DNA of 64,000 nt, from the NCBI GenBank assembly GCA_963790875.1, contig CAWBQT010000003.1:1-64000 (forward strand), read 5' to 3'. A program made the translations under genes and the position numbers. This document shows positions 17,826 to 26,192 of this stretch, in pieces. Numbering within the stretch: the first letter of the stretch is position 1; every line of letters begins with the position of its first letter. The notes beneath the pieces are model-generated. The model saw only the letters and a program-made list of their open reading frames with translations. It was not told where the DNA came from and did not search any database. This DNA comes from AP-15 sp963790875. GTDB lineage: Bacteria; Pseudomonadota; Alphaproteobacteria; ATCC43930; CGMCC-115725.

Positions 17826-18986
17826 ATGATAGCCCGTCTTCGCAACTATCGCGACAACCCCATTGTCTTTGTCCGACTGCCCCGCCGCTATTGGCTAACC
17901 CTGCAAAGGATGGCGGCCAAGATGGGCATGAAGCCCGGTGACGTGATGCGGGAGATGGTGGCGAACGCAATTGCCGCCGTTGATCCCAGTTCACTCCCCC
18001 CGCACACGACGGTCGATCCACTCCGCCAGCCGATCCGGTGGATCAGCACCCAGGCGTGGGAGACATCGCCTTATCAATGGTTCCGGCGACTGAAGTTGGC
18101 GGCACGAACTAGGGCCAACGGCGGCATGTATTCGATAGATATAGAAAATTCTCGTTTGGGGTTCTTTGGACACCTGTCTATGTGCATCGCCATCTTCCAA
18201 TATTGTGAGCGGTATGGGTTCACCCCTCATGTCCGGTGTACCAGCCCAAATTATGTGGATCCCGAGAGGGGACCGGACTGGCTCGAGTATTATTTCGATA
18301 AGCCGGAAGCCAATTCCTCGCGAAAGAGCCTCGCGAGACTAAAGTATACGACTACGATGTATGACGTAAATACGCTGCTCGGACTTGATGTTCGTCCAGG
18401 CACCAGCATAGAAGACGCGCTGCGCGTGTTTAATCGCTACCTAACTATAAAGCCCCACATCGTCGAGACGGTGGAACGATTTTGGAAAAACCTGGGCAGC
18501 AATAGACCTGTCGTTGGCATCCATTATCGCGGTACGGACAAATCGTTAGAGGCGCCACGCGTATCACCAGAACATTGCCTAATGGTGTTAAGACGCTATA
18601 TCGAGAAAAATACAAATATAACAGCCGTCTTCGTTGCGAGTGACGAACAGTCGTTTATTGATCTTATCAAGAAATCGATAAAGGAGCTTCCGGTATTTTC
18701 GCGAGACGACCATTCTCGCAGTCGCGATAGGCAGCCCGTCCACCATGTGAGCGTGAGCGAAGGCGGAGGGTATGCGAAAGGCGAGGATGCTCTGGTGAAC
18801 GCACTCCTGCTTGCGAAATGTGCGACGCTGATAAGAACGACGTCGTTGTTGTCGGCGTCGGCATCGTTGTTCAACCCGTACCTCAAGGTCATTTTGCTCA
18901 ACAAGGCTTACGGCAACATGCTCTACCCGGAGAGCGAGATACTCAAACAGCCAAGTACGGAGTATTTCCCTGAGACCTTTCCCTGA
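17826..18986 (+). CDS. Fucosyltransferase-like protein (NodZ/O-fucosyltransferase type) with N-terminal RHH-like segment
   Basis: 386 residues. Residues 12-52 (IVFVRLPRRYWLTLQRMAAK, then MGMKPGDVMREMVANAI) have the strand-helix-helix pattern of ribbon-helix-helix DNA-binding domains. The rest resembles GT23/GT65-type fucosyltransferases: FFGHLSMCIAIFQYCERYGF at the start and the HxRGTDK motif GIHYRGTDK at residues 231-239. FVASDEQSF follows, then KGEDALVNALLLAKCATLI near the C-terminus, which is the region binding GDP-fucose in this fold. It would transfer fucose or a related GDP-sugar. The GDP-mannose 3,5-epimerase homologue that follows convergently could supply a GDP-L-sugar donor; this is inference. 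Confidence 0.75.
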   Translation: MIARLRNYRDNPIVFVRLPRRYWLTLQRMAAKMGMKPGDVMREMVANAIAAVDPSSLPPHTTVDPLRQPIRWISTQAWETSPYQWFRRLKLAARTRANGGMYSIDIENSRLGFFGHLSMCIAIFQYCERYGFTPHVRCTSPNYVDPERGPDWLEYYFDKPEANSSRKSLARLKYTTTMYDVNTLLGLDVRPGTSIEDALRVFNRYLTIKPHIVETVERFWKNLGSNRPVVGIHYRGTDKSLEAPRVSPEHCLMVLRRYIEKNTNITAVFVASDEQSFIDLIKKSIKELPVFSRDDHSRSRDRQPVHHVSVSEGGGYAKGEDALVNALLLAKCATLIRTTSLLSASASLFNPYLKVILLNKAYGNMLYPESEILKQPSTEYFPETFP

Positions 18987-19001
18987 CCCTCGGCGCCGGC
19001 T

Positions 19002-19029
19002 TGCGACGCCAGTTCACGCTGGCGTCGCA
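19002..19029. terminator. Perfect hairpin between convergent genes
   Basis: TGCGACGCCAG (19002-19012), a 6-base loop, then CTGGCGTCGCA (19019-19029): an 11-bp perfect stem lying between the fucosyltransferase-like stop (18986) and the epimerase stop (19014-19016), which it overlaps. There is no U-run, so it may act as a bidirectional structural terminator or mRNA 3'-end protector. Confidence 0.5.
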
Positions 19030-20033
19030 GGCAGTTGCGCGAAATAGTTTCGACTGCCGCCGGTCATCTGGTCCCAGATCCAACTGTAGGTCCGCTCCAG
19101 CCCGACCTCGAGCGGGATGGCGGGGGCCCAGCCGAGCCGCGCCGTGATCAGCGTGTTGTCGCTGTTGCGGCCGCGCACCCCCTTCGGCGCCGATAGGTTG
19201 TAGGACCGCCTGAGTTTCACCCCGCCGATCGCCTCGACGATGTCGACGAGTTCATTGATCGTGACGAGGCGATCGCTGCCGAGATTGAGCGGCTCGGTCT
19301 CGTCGCTGTCGAAGATCAGGAGGGTGCCCTTGATGCAGTCGTCGATGTACATGAAGCTGCGGGTCTGATTGCCGTCGCCCCAGATCTCGATCTCGGTCGA
19401 GCCGGAGAGCTTGGCGGCGATGACCTTGCGACAGATGGCCGCCGGCGCCTTTTCCCTGCCGCCGTCATAGGTGCCATGCGGACCATACACATTGTGGTAG
19501 CGGGCAACGCGCGTCGCAAGTCCATAGTCCTCGCGGAAATGGCGGCACATGCGTTCGCTGAACAGCTTCTCCCAGCCGTAGCCGTCTTCCGGCATGGCCG
19601 GATAGGCGTCGCCTTCGCGCAACGGCACGACCTCGGCGCTTGTCTGCTTTTCGGCCGCGTAAACACAGGCGGAGGAACTGTAGAAAAGGCGCTCGACCGC
19701 CGCCTCCTGTGCCGCCATCAGCATGTGCGTGCTGACCAGCACCGACAGCATGCATTCCGCCTTGTGGGTCTCGATAAAGCCCATGCCACCCATATCGGCC
19801 GCAAGGTTGAAGACCCAGCGCGCGTCGCGCACCGCGGCGCGGCACGCCGGCAACTCACGCAGATCGGCAGAAATATTCTCGGCCTGTGGCAATATCTGGT
19901 GCCACTCGGCAAAAGGTTTGCAGTCGACGACCCGAATGTCCGAATATCCCTGGCGAACAAGCTCGGCGACCAAACTGCCGCCGATAAATCCGCCGCCGCC
20001 GGTGACCAAGATCTTGCCGGCACCCTTCTTCAT
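19014..20033 (-). CDS. GDP-mannose 3,5-epimerase homologue (extended SDR)
   Basis: 339 residues. TGGGGFIGG at residues 11-19 binds NAD. NLAADMGGMGFIETHKAECM (76-95) is a hallmark of GDP-mannose 3,5-epimerase. The catalytic Tyr152-x-x-x-Lys156 (GYGWEK) is present, and Cys123 (SSSACVY) and Lys203 (REKAPAAICRK) match the acid-base pair of the plant enzyme. GDGNQTRSFMYIDDC and GVRGRNSDN are also plant-like. The enzyme would convert GDP-D-mannose to GDP-L-galactose and/or GDP-L-gulose. Such donors are unusual in bacterial glycans. It converges on the fucosyltransferase-like gene. Confidence 0.85.
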   Translation of the reverse strand: MKKGAGKILVTGGGGFIGGSLVAELVRQGYSDIRVVDCKPFAEWHQILPQAENISADLRELPACRAAVRDARWVFNLAADMGGMGFIETHKAECMLSVLVSTHMLMAAQEAAVERLFYSSSACVYAAEKQTSAEVVPLREGDAYPAMPEDGYGWEKLFSERMCRHFREDYGLATRVARYHNVYGPHGTYDGGREKAPAAICRKVIAAKLSGSTEIEIWGDGNQTRSFMYIDDCIKGTLLIFDSDETEPLNLGSDRLVTINELVDIVEAIGGVKLRRSYNLSAPKGVRGRNSDNTLITARLGWAPAIPLEVGLERTYSWIWDQMTGGSRNYFAQLPATPA

Positions 20034-20333
20034 GTGATCCGCCTAATCCCGACTTTGGAATAAACCGAAATATATCCGGAAATCCTGCTCAACGGAAGCT
20101 TCGCCGATCGGGTGCACCAAAACGCTGCGGCCCACGCCCGTTCGACGTTCCGCGCCGGAGCAACGCGGGCGACGCACTCGCCGAGACTGGATCCGGCGTC
20201 ACTTCTCGCCGGATCCGGACCATATCCCCGAGGGTCTGGTGGAACGGGTCCGCGGCACGGAACGGAGGGTACCCAATTAAGCGACCGCCTGCGGTATCCC
20301 GCCTATAGGGTCCGCCTCACGCATTCCGTCTCC
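20034..20333. other. Intergenic, nothing recognised
   Basis: 300 bp between wzt and the epimerase, both on the minus strand. No ORF with family motifs. Probably the leader of the epimerase gene; no clear promoter seen. Confidence 0.5.
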
Positions 20334-21629
20334 TCAACCATCGGCGGACTCCTCGACCTGCGACGCCTCTCCTTGCAGCAGTGTCACGGCGTCCAACTCG
20401 ACGATCCCCCTGTGCTGCGCCTCATAGACGGGAATTCCAAGCTTGGACTGCCGCGCGGTGACGGTGAGGTCCGCGAGGTCCAAAAGGTCGATGAAAAAAT
20501 TTGCCCCGGCCAAATAAAGTCCGATAGTGAAATCCCCTTCGACGAGCGGAACGTCGGCGATCTCGACAACAAACGAAAAGCTTTCAGCCCCGTAGCGAAG
20601 GGGAACATAGCCGGAATGCCTGAGATCCACAACTCCGATGCATAAGCCGCCGAGGGAATGGAGCAGCAAGGCGCATTCCTTGATATGCCCGGGGGCATTC
20701 GCCCTAAAGTCGATGCGGATGCCTAAAGGATCTCCGCTGCGGACGATAGGCGGGGATAGAAGCACGGATTCCAGTACGAGGCCCTCGGTGACCTTCTTCG
20801 GGGCCGCGAGCATCGAATTCGTGCGAGCGGAGCGGTCCTTCAAATAACCAGCGATGACTGCGGCAGTGGTCCCATCTTCCATAAGGGTGCCGTCCGCGAG
20901 ACGCATCGAGCGGGCACAGAGAGCTTCAACCGCCGGCATATTATGGCTGACGAACAGCACCGTCCTGCCTGCGCCGGCGACCTCCGACATCCGGCCGAGA
21001 CATTTCTTCTGAAACTCTATGTCTCCAACAGCCAGCACCTCGTCGACGATGAGGATCTCGGGCTCGAGATGCGCCGCGATCGCGAAGGCGAGGCGGACGT
21101 ACATGCCGGAGGAGTAGCGCTTGACCGGGGTGTCGAGAAACTTTTCCACCTCGGCGAAGGCCACGATCTCGTCGAATCTGCGCCGGATCTCGGCGCGGGT
21201 CATGCCGAGGATGGCACCGTTCAGGTAAATATTCTCGCGGCCGGTCAGTTCCGGGTGAAAGCCGGTGCCGACTTCGAGCAGGCTGGCAACCCGACCGCGC
21301 AAGGTGACGCGCCCCTCGGTCGGCTCGGTTATGCGGCTGAGGATCTTCAATAACGTGCTCTTGCCGGCGCCGTTGCGGCCGATGATGCCCAAGACCTCGC
21401 CTTGCTGCACCTCGAAGCTGACGTCCTTCAGCGCCCAGAACTCCTCGACGTCGTCGCCCTGAACGACCTGGCGCCCGCGCACGAGATCGATCGTCTTGCG
21501 CGCCAGGTTGCGGACCTCGCGGCCGACGATGTCGCGCAGCGCGGTATACCGGTAGTTACCGCCGCCGGTCTGATGCCCGACCAGATATTTCTTGGACAGG
21601 TTTTCGACGGTGATGATCGCGTCGGACAT
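20334..21629 (-). CDS. wzt: Polysaccharide ABC exporter ATP-binding protein with carbohydrate-binding C-terminus
   Basis: 431 residues. Walker A GRNGAGKST at 84-92, signature YSSGMY at 172-177, Walker B ILIVDEVLAVGD at ~192-203, switch His in FVSHNM. Residues ~285-415 form the Wzt C-terminal beta domain (APGHIKECALLLHSLGGLCI, VVEIADVPLVEGDFTIGLYL) that reads the non-reducing end of the glycan. It powers export of a completed O-antigen with the permease Wzm. The stop of a wzm relic lies 22 bp upstream, so the normal wzm-wzt pair existed, but no intact wzm is in this window. Confidence 0.93.
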   Translation of the reverse strand: MSDAIITVENLSKKYLVGHQTGGGNYRYTALRDIVGREVRNLARKTIDLVRGRQVVQGDDVEEFWALKDVSFEVQQGEVLGIIGRNGAGKSTLLKILSRITEPTEGRVTLRGRVASLLEVGTGFHPELTGRENIYLNGAILGMTRAEIRRRFDEIVAFAEVEKFLDTPVKRYSSGMYVRLAFAIAAHLEPEILIVDEVLAVGDIEFQKKCLGRMSEVAGAGRTVLFVSHNMPAVEALCARSMRLADGTLMEDGTTAAVIAGYLKDRSARTNSMLAAPKKVTEGLVLESVLLSPPIVRSGDPLGIRIDFRANAPGHIKECALLLHSLGGLCIGVVDLRHSGYVPLRYGAESFSFVVEIADVPLVEGDFTIGLYLAGANFFIDLLDLADLTVTARQSKLGIPVYEAQHRGIVELDAVTLLQGEASQVEESADG

Positions 21630-21651
21630 CGAGGTTACGGTTCGCGCGCGA

Positions 21652-21741
21652 TCAGATCAGGTCGGCAAAGCTTTTTTCCGTCTTGCGAAGGCGATGGATG
21701 CCGAACCAAAGGAAGAGGTCGGCCACCAAAACGCTCGTCCC
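21652..21741 (-). pseudogene. wzm 3'-end relic upstream of wzt
   Basis: Reads GTSVLVADLFLWFGIHRLRK, then TEKSFADLI and a stop, the C-terminal helix and tail of Wzm-type permeases, in the canonical place just before wzt. Sequence further upstream (to 22056) is open but not permease-like. Most of the gene has been deleted or replaced. Confidence 0.75.
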
Positions 21742-22342
21742 CGCCAAACATAAGCCCGGATTTTTTAACAGAACGTATCCTCCCGACGCCGCCGTTTCGG
21801 CGCAGACCAATCGGGTGGCCTGCCGCACAAGCTCGCGCACATCCCCTCCATCAGCTGAGCAGCCGGGATCGACAAGGGCCATTGACCCCGTTGCCCGAAC
21901 ATGCTCGCGCCGTGGAACACCAAGGGCAAAAGCATTGGTTATCGGCAATGGGTTCCTGGTCTCCGCCTGTGCCCACCATTCGCAAGAGGCCGATCGCAGC
22001 AAGAACGCACCGGGACGAGCCTCGGTCCCCCGCATCGAGGACTTCCAACATTCCAATCCTTTTGCAGATTTTTGAGTTGATCGTCAACATTAGGTTAGAT
22101 TAACAGAGAGTATGAGTCAGCGTCACCGAATTGCGGCCTTCTGTCGCGGCGCATTGGCATCCCCCGATCGCTATCCGCGCGCGTGAGAGATGGGCCTCGA
22201 TGGCGCCTTGGCGCTGGTTGCCGGAACCTCGGGGGAATCGGACGCGCTGTAGCATTCGAGCTACTCGAGAGGGACGCCCTTATCCGCCTGAGCGGTTGAT
22301 TCAACCCGGCGATGTACTAGCCGCTCGCCGCGCATGGAGAGA
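21742..22342. other. Gap left by the lost wzm; no gene seen
   Basis: The place where the body of wzm and its promoter would be. Frames on both strands lack motifs. AT-rich patch near 22065-22110. Nothing else supportable. Confidence 0.45.
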
Positions 22343-22996
22343 TCAGAATACGATCTTTCTGGTGTAGAAAGCTTCCGCCAACCCCTCGGGGGCGTTGCAG
22401 CCGATGCCGCGCAACCGGGCCATTGCGAAGAATGTTTCGTCGGAAAACCAGCTGCGTCCGCGCTGGCTCGGAAAATGCCGGCCGATGGCGTCCGCCTTTT
22501 GGCGCAGCTGCGCTCGCGTCAGCGGTACGAAAAAAGCGGGATTGCCGAGGTCGCCGTCGTATTTCGGGATCTCGTATTCGAGCACGAGGTGATCGCGGAA
22601 GGTGTTGTGGGTGAGGTCGGCGACCAGCCGATGGTCCTGATGGGCGTCGCCCTGCCAATGGGTCAGCACCAGCGACGGATCGAAGTCGCGCTTGAGGGCC
22701 TCGAAGCGGTCCTTGATGTCGGCGCCTTGGAAAGGGAAATACCCGTCGCGGAATCGCAGCACCTCGATCTGTCGTTCGGCAACGTTTTCGAGGAAGGCGG
22801 CGGCACTGTTCCGTGCCTCCGCCTCGCGCGCGCCGCCGCCGCTGAAGACGATCCAGCGCACCAAGAGGTCGGGCACTTCGGCGGCGAGGCGCAGCACCGT
22901 TCCGCCGCAGCCGATCTCGATATCGTCGGCATGCGCCCCGAGGCAAAGCAGCCTGAACGGCCCCTCTCGCCGCGGCGGAAGAACGAGACGAAGCAA
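22343..22996 (-). CDS. PIG-L family deacetylase
   Basis: 217 residues. The zinc motif AHADDIEIGCGG (residues 21-32) and the second-shell segment HWQGDAHQDHR are those of PIG-L/LmbE metal-dependent N-deacetylases. SWFSDETFF and the C-terminal EGLAEAFYTRKI are also typical. It probably removes an acetyl group from an N-acetylamino sugar of the glycan or its precursor. It follows the C-methyltransferase by 13 bp on the same strand, so the two are co-transcribed and may act on the same sugar. Confidence 0.88.
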   Translation of the reverse strand: MLRLVLPPRREGPFRLLCLGAHADDIEIGCGGTVLRLAAEVPDLLVRWIVFSGGGAREAEARNSAAAFLENVAERQIEVLRFRDGYFPFQGADIKDRFEALKRDFDPSLVLTHWQGDAHQDHRLVADLTHNTFRDHLVLEYEIPKYDGDLGNPAFFVPLTRAQLRQKADAIGRHFPSQRGRSWFSDETFFAMARLRGIGCNAPEGLAEAFYTRKIVF

Positions 22997-23009
22997 ACCG
23001 CCGCTCCTG

Positions 23010-24245
23010 CTATTGAACGACCGAGACCTCGGGGATGGGCACGACGAATCTGGCGCCCCAGCCCCGGATATAGGCGAGCTGCGCCGTGATCTCGTCCTTC
23101 AGGTTCCAGGGCAGGATCAGCACGTAATCGGGTTTGGTCTCGGCAATTCTCTCGGGCGAGAAAATCGGAATGCGGCTGCCCGGCAGATATTTGCCCTGCT
23201 TGTAGGGATTGCGGTCGACGGTATAGTCGAGAAAATCTGTGCGAATACCGCAATAGTTGAGCAGGGTGTTGCCCTTGCCGGGCGCGCCGTAGCCGGCGAT
23301 CGATTTGCCGCGGCTCTTCGCCTCGATCAAAAAACTCAAGAGCTTGCGCTTGGTCGCGCGGACCTGGCTGGCAAAGTCGGCGTAGGTCTCGAGACGGTGC
23401 AAGCCGGCTTCGCGCTCGCGGCGGAGGATCTCCGACACCGAGGGCTGCGTCGGGCGGGTGTCGTCGCCCGCATGGCAGGCGTAGATGCGCAACGAGCCGC
23501 CATGCGTCCACAGTTCCTCGACGTCGAATATCCGCATGCCGTGCGCCGCAAAGACCTTCTCCGTGGTGAGCGCCGAAAAATACGAGAAATGCTCGTGATA
23601 AATCTGGTCGAACTGGTTGCCGACCATGGTTTTGAGCAGGTGCGGAAATTCGATCGTGCAGACCCCGTGCGGCTTCAGGATGACGCGAATACCCGCGACG
23701 AAGGTGTTGAGATCCGGCACCTGCGCCAGGACATTGTTGCCGAGAACGAGGTCGGCCTGCATCCCGGCGGCGGCCAGCTCGCGCGCCGCCTCGACGCTGA
23801 AGAACTTCACCAATGTCGGAACACCGCGCTTTTCGGCGGCCGCTGCAATGTTCGCCGCCGGATCGATGCCGAGGACCGGAACCCCCCGCTCGACAAAGAA
23901 TTGCAGCAGATATCCGTCGTTGCTGCCGAGCTCGATAACCCGGCTCGCCCCGCCGAGGCCGAGGCGCGCGGTTATCATCGCGACATACTTTCGCGCGTGC
24001 TCAAGCCAGGCGTCGGAAAAGGCGGAAAAATAGGCGTATTCGGAAAAGATATGCTCCGGCGCGACATATTCCTGGAGCTGTACCAGCAGGCAGTTGCGGC
24101 AGACATGGGCGGCGAGCGGATAGAACGGCTCCATTGCATTGAGTTGCTCCCGCGCGACATAGCTCTCGCACAAGGGCGACATGCCGAGATCGACGAAGTC
24201 AGCGAGCGAGCCGCCGCAAAACCGGCATTTTGGACCGTCATTCAT
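23010..24245 (-). CDS. NDP-sugar C-methyltransferase
   Basis: 411 residues with the three-part build of NDP-hexose C-methyltransferases (TylC3/NovU type). The N-terminal zinc site is Cys7/Cys10 (CRFC) and Cys49/Cys52 (CRNC). The SAM site is ELGSNDGYLL from residue 105, the catalytic region YHEHFSYFS, and the C-terminal domain GYGAPGKGNTLLNYCG. It methylates carbon 3 (or 5) of an NDP-4-keto-deoxysugar, giving branched-chain sugars. It is the first gene of a two-gene run with the PIG-L deacetylase. With rfbF, the SDR and rfbC nearby, a CDP- or dTDP-linked C-methyl sugar is plausible. Confidence 0.9.
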   Translation of the reverse strand: MNDGPKCRFCGGSLADFVDLGMSPLCESYVAREQLNAMEPFYPLAAHVCRNCLLVQLQEYVAPEHIFSEYAYFSAFSDAWLEHARKYVAMITARLGLGGASRVIELGSNDGYLLQFFVERGVPVLGIDPAANIAAAAEKRGVPTLVKFFSVEAARELAAAGMQADLVLGNNVLAQVPDLNTFVAGIRVILKPHGVCTIEFPHLLKTMVGNQFDQIYHEHFSYFSALTTEKVFAAHGMRIFDVEELWTHGGSLRIYACHAGDDTRPTQPSVSEILRREREAGLHRLETYADFASQVRATKRKLLSFLIEAKSRGKSIAGYGAPGKGNTLLNYCGIRTDFLDYTVDRNPYKQGKYLPGSRIPIFSPERIAETKPDYVLILPWNLKDEITAQLAYIRGWGARFVVPIPEVSVVQ

Positions 24246-24818
24246 CGCTGGGGCGCAACATATCCATATCGGATAATCTTATGCGGCTAGGGGTTGCACG
24301 CCAACAGATTCATCAAACAGCCGCCCGCCGCCATCTGCCGCGTGACGCAAATGTCGCCGCTACCGCGGCCCGGCATGGCCGGGCGATGTGTCGTAAGATC
24401 GCTGTTCTGAGGGAATTCTTGGCCATTTTTGCGGCCGCAACCCCGACTTGAGCCTCCTATCATGCTGAAAACTCGGGGTAATGCGCCTCGCCGTTGGGTC
24501 GCATCGCGGCCCTCCTGAGGGATCTCTGAGGGATTTTTTCGGGCCAGCTGAAGGATCGTCGTCGGCAGCTCCTTCGAGAATGGCGCCGCCCCAGACTTTT
24601 GCCATTATTTCAACGTATATCATATTGCTACCGGATTGGCAACAACTATCGCCGGCCAGGTCCTCGGGCCGCAGCGCGGCCTGCGCGCCGTAGGGTAAAC
24701 GAGTTGCCAAACATAAGGACTTGGCCCTAGAAATGCTCGTAGCGCAGCCGCAGGTTTTGCGGCCGTGTCATCGCCGCCGACTGCGCGCCGACGCACTTTG
24801 ATAGACCGAGCGCGTCCG
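24246..24818. other. Intergenic between divergent genes
   Basis: 573 bp. A short CCCT/AGGG stem with TTTTTT at ~24508-24541 may be a weak terminator-like structure. No coding sequence recognised. It should hold the promoters of the C-methyltransferase (minus) and the glycosyltransferase (plus), but no clear -35/-10 pair was identified. Confidence 0.4.
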
Positions 24819-25907
24819 ATGCTGGAAGCTTCTGTGGTTACCTGCACGCGTAATCCGAGGCCGGACTTTTTCGCCCGTGTGTTGGAGTCGCTGCGCAACC
24901 AGACGCTCTCCCCCGAGAAATGGGAATTTCTGATTGTCGATAATGCGTCGAACGTGCCGGTGGCGCGTAGTTGCCCAATCTCTTCGCATCCGAGCGCGCG
25001 CTTCGTCATTGAGAACGAGGTCGGCGTCGCCGCGGCCTGGCGGCGCGGAATGCGAGAGGCCGCCGCCGACCTCATCGTCTTCGTCGATGACGACGACGTC
25101 TTGGATAAGGAATATCTTTCGCAAGCCGTTAAGATCAAGCACGAATGGCCGTTCTTGGGGGCGTGGGGCAGCGGCTGCATCCGCGGCGATTACGAGGTTG
25201 AACCGCCGAAATATCTGGAAACATACCTCCCGCTTTTAGCGATACGCGACACAACGGGTCCGTGCTGGAGCAATATCTTCGCCAGCGTGGAGACAATACC
25301 CTGGGGTGCCGGATTATGCGTGCGCAAGGAAGTTGCCGGCGACTATTGCCGTCTCGCCGAGAAACCGTCCATTCAAATAACCGGTCGCCGCGACGACGTT
25401 CTTTTGGGTGACGAAGACAAGGAAATTGCCCATGTCTGCGTCGCCCGCGGGCTCGGCATCGGCACCTTTCCCGAGCTCAAGCTTACCCACCTCATCCCGA
25501 AGCATCGCATTTCGGCAAACTACATGGTGCGGCTGGCGGAAGGAATAGCACTCTCGGATTTTCTTCTCGATTACAAGTGGAAGTCAAGAGAGCTGCGCCT
25601 GCCAGGCTACTTCGAGGTCCTGCTGAAGCGTCTCGAGGCGATCCTGCTTCGTCGCGGTCTCGATCGACGAATGCGGCTCGCTCAGTTGCGGGCTCTCGTC
25701 AAAGGGCGACGAATTATCGGAGCGGCATTGAAGGCGAAGAACGATAAGAGGCCGAACGAAAATGAACCACTCGAAATCATAACTTATCGTCACCCCGGCC
25801 CCCCGTTTCCGCGCGGAGCACAGCCCAAGTATAAACCCCGGGCGGGGTCAATTGTCGCCACGGGTCGCGTGAGGCCACGTCTGGTCGGTCGACATCGTTG
25901 CTTGTGA
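24819..25907 (+). CDS. Family 2 glycosyltransferase (paralogue of 33098-34060)
   Basis: 362 residues from ATG 24819. It starts MLEASVVTCTRNPRPDFFAR, then FLIVDNASNVPVA, metal motif IVFVDDDDVLD (~residue 87), GAWGSGCIRGDYEV, WGAGLCVRKEVAG and GDEDKEIAHVC. It is strikingly similar along its length to the inverted copy at 33098-34060 (TLSP.KWE.LI.DNASNVPVA). The last ~45 codons (after NEPLEIITYRH) have no counterpart there and run into a genomic repeat, so the natural stop was probably lost. It should add a sugar to the lipid-linked glycan. Confidence 0.87.
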   Translation: MLEASVVTCTRNPRPDFFARVLESLRNQTLSPEKWEFLIVDNASNVPVARSCPISSHPSARFVIENEVGVAAAWRRGMREAAADLIVFVDDDDVLDKEYLSQAVKIKHEWPFLGAWGSGCIRGDYEVEPPKYLETYLPLLAIRDTTGPCWSNIFASVETIPWGAGLCVRKEVAGDYCRLAEKPSIQITGRRDDVLLGDEDKEIAHVCVARGLGIGTFPELKLTHLIPKHRISANYMVRLAEGIALSDFLLDYKWKSRELRLPGYFEVLLKRLEAILLRRGLDRRMRLAQLRALVKGRRIIGAALKAKNDKRPNENEPLEIITYRHPGPPFPRGAQPKYKPRAGSIVATGRVRPRLVGRHRCL

Positions 25908-25925
25908 AATTCGGAGCGGCTGAGG

Positions 25926-25958
25926 AATGGATCCCGGCTTCCCGCCGGGACGACGAGA
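25926..25958. repeat. Short dispersed intergenic repeat
   Basis: GGATCCCGGCTTCCCGCCGG preceded by AAT and followed by GACGACG, a small partly palindromic motif of the type dispersed between genes in GC-rich alphaproteobacteria. A similar unit (ATGGATCCCGGGCTCCCGC) occurs near 59140-59160. Confidence 0.4.
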
Positions 25959-26192
25959 CGTCTTGAAACAAAAGGGAACATTTCGGGTCAAATACCGAGG
26001 TCCGGAAGCGCCTGGGCGGGATCTAACGGCCCAGTTCCTGCGGGCAGTGGCGCCACGGGAGGTGCTCCCGCGACGGCCCACTCGGACGCATCAGGTCATT
26101 TTTTGGACGCAAAATTGCCCCACTTGCGGCCGGGCGAAACTCATGGTAGCAACCAATGGCTCTTGCGAAACCAGAGAGAAGGGCTATTTTCC

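Noticed and set aside
22692..24290. 532-codon plus-strand ORF
   Set aside because: Antisense to the PIG-L deacetylase and C-methyltransferase genes, both with full sets of motifs.
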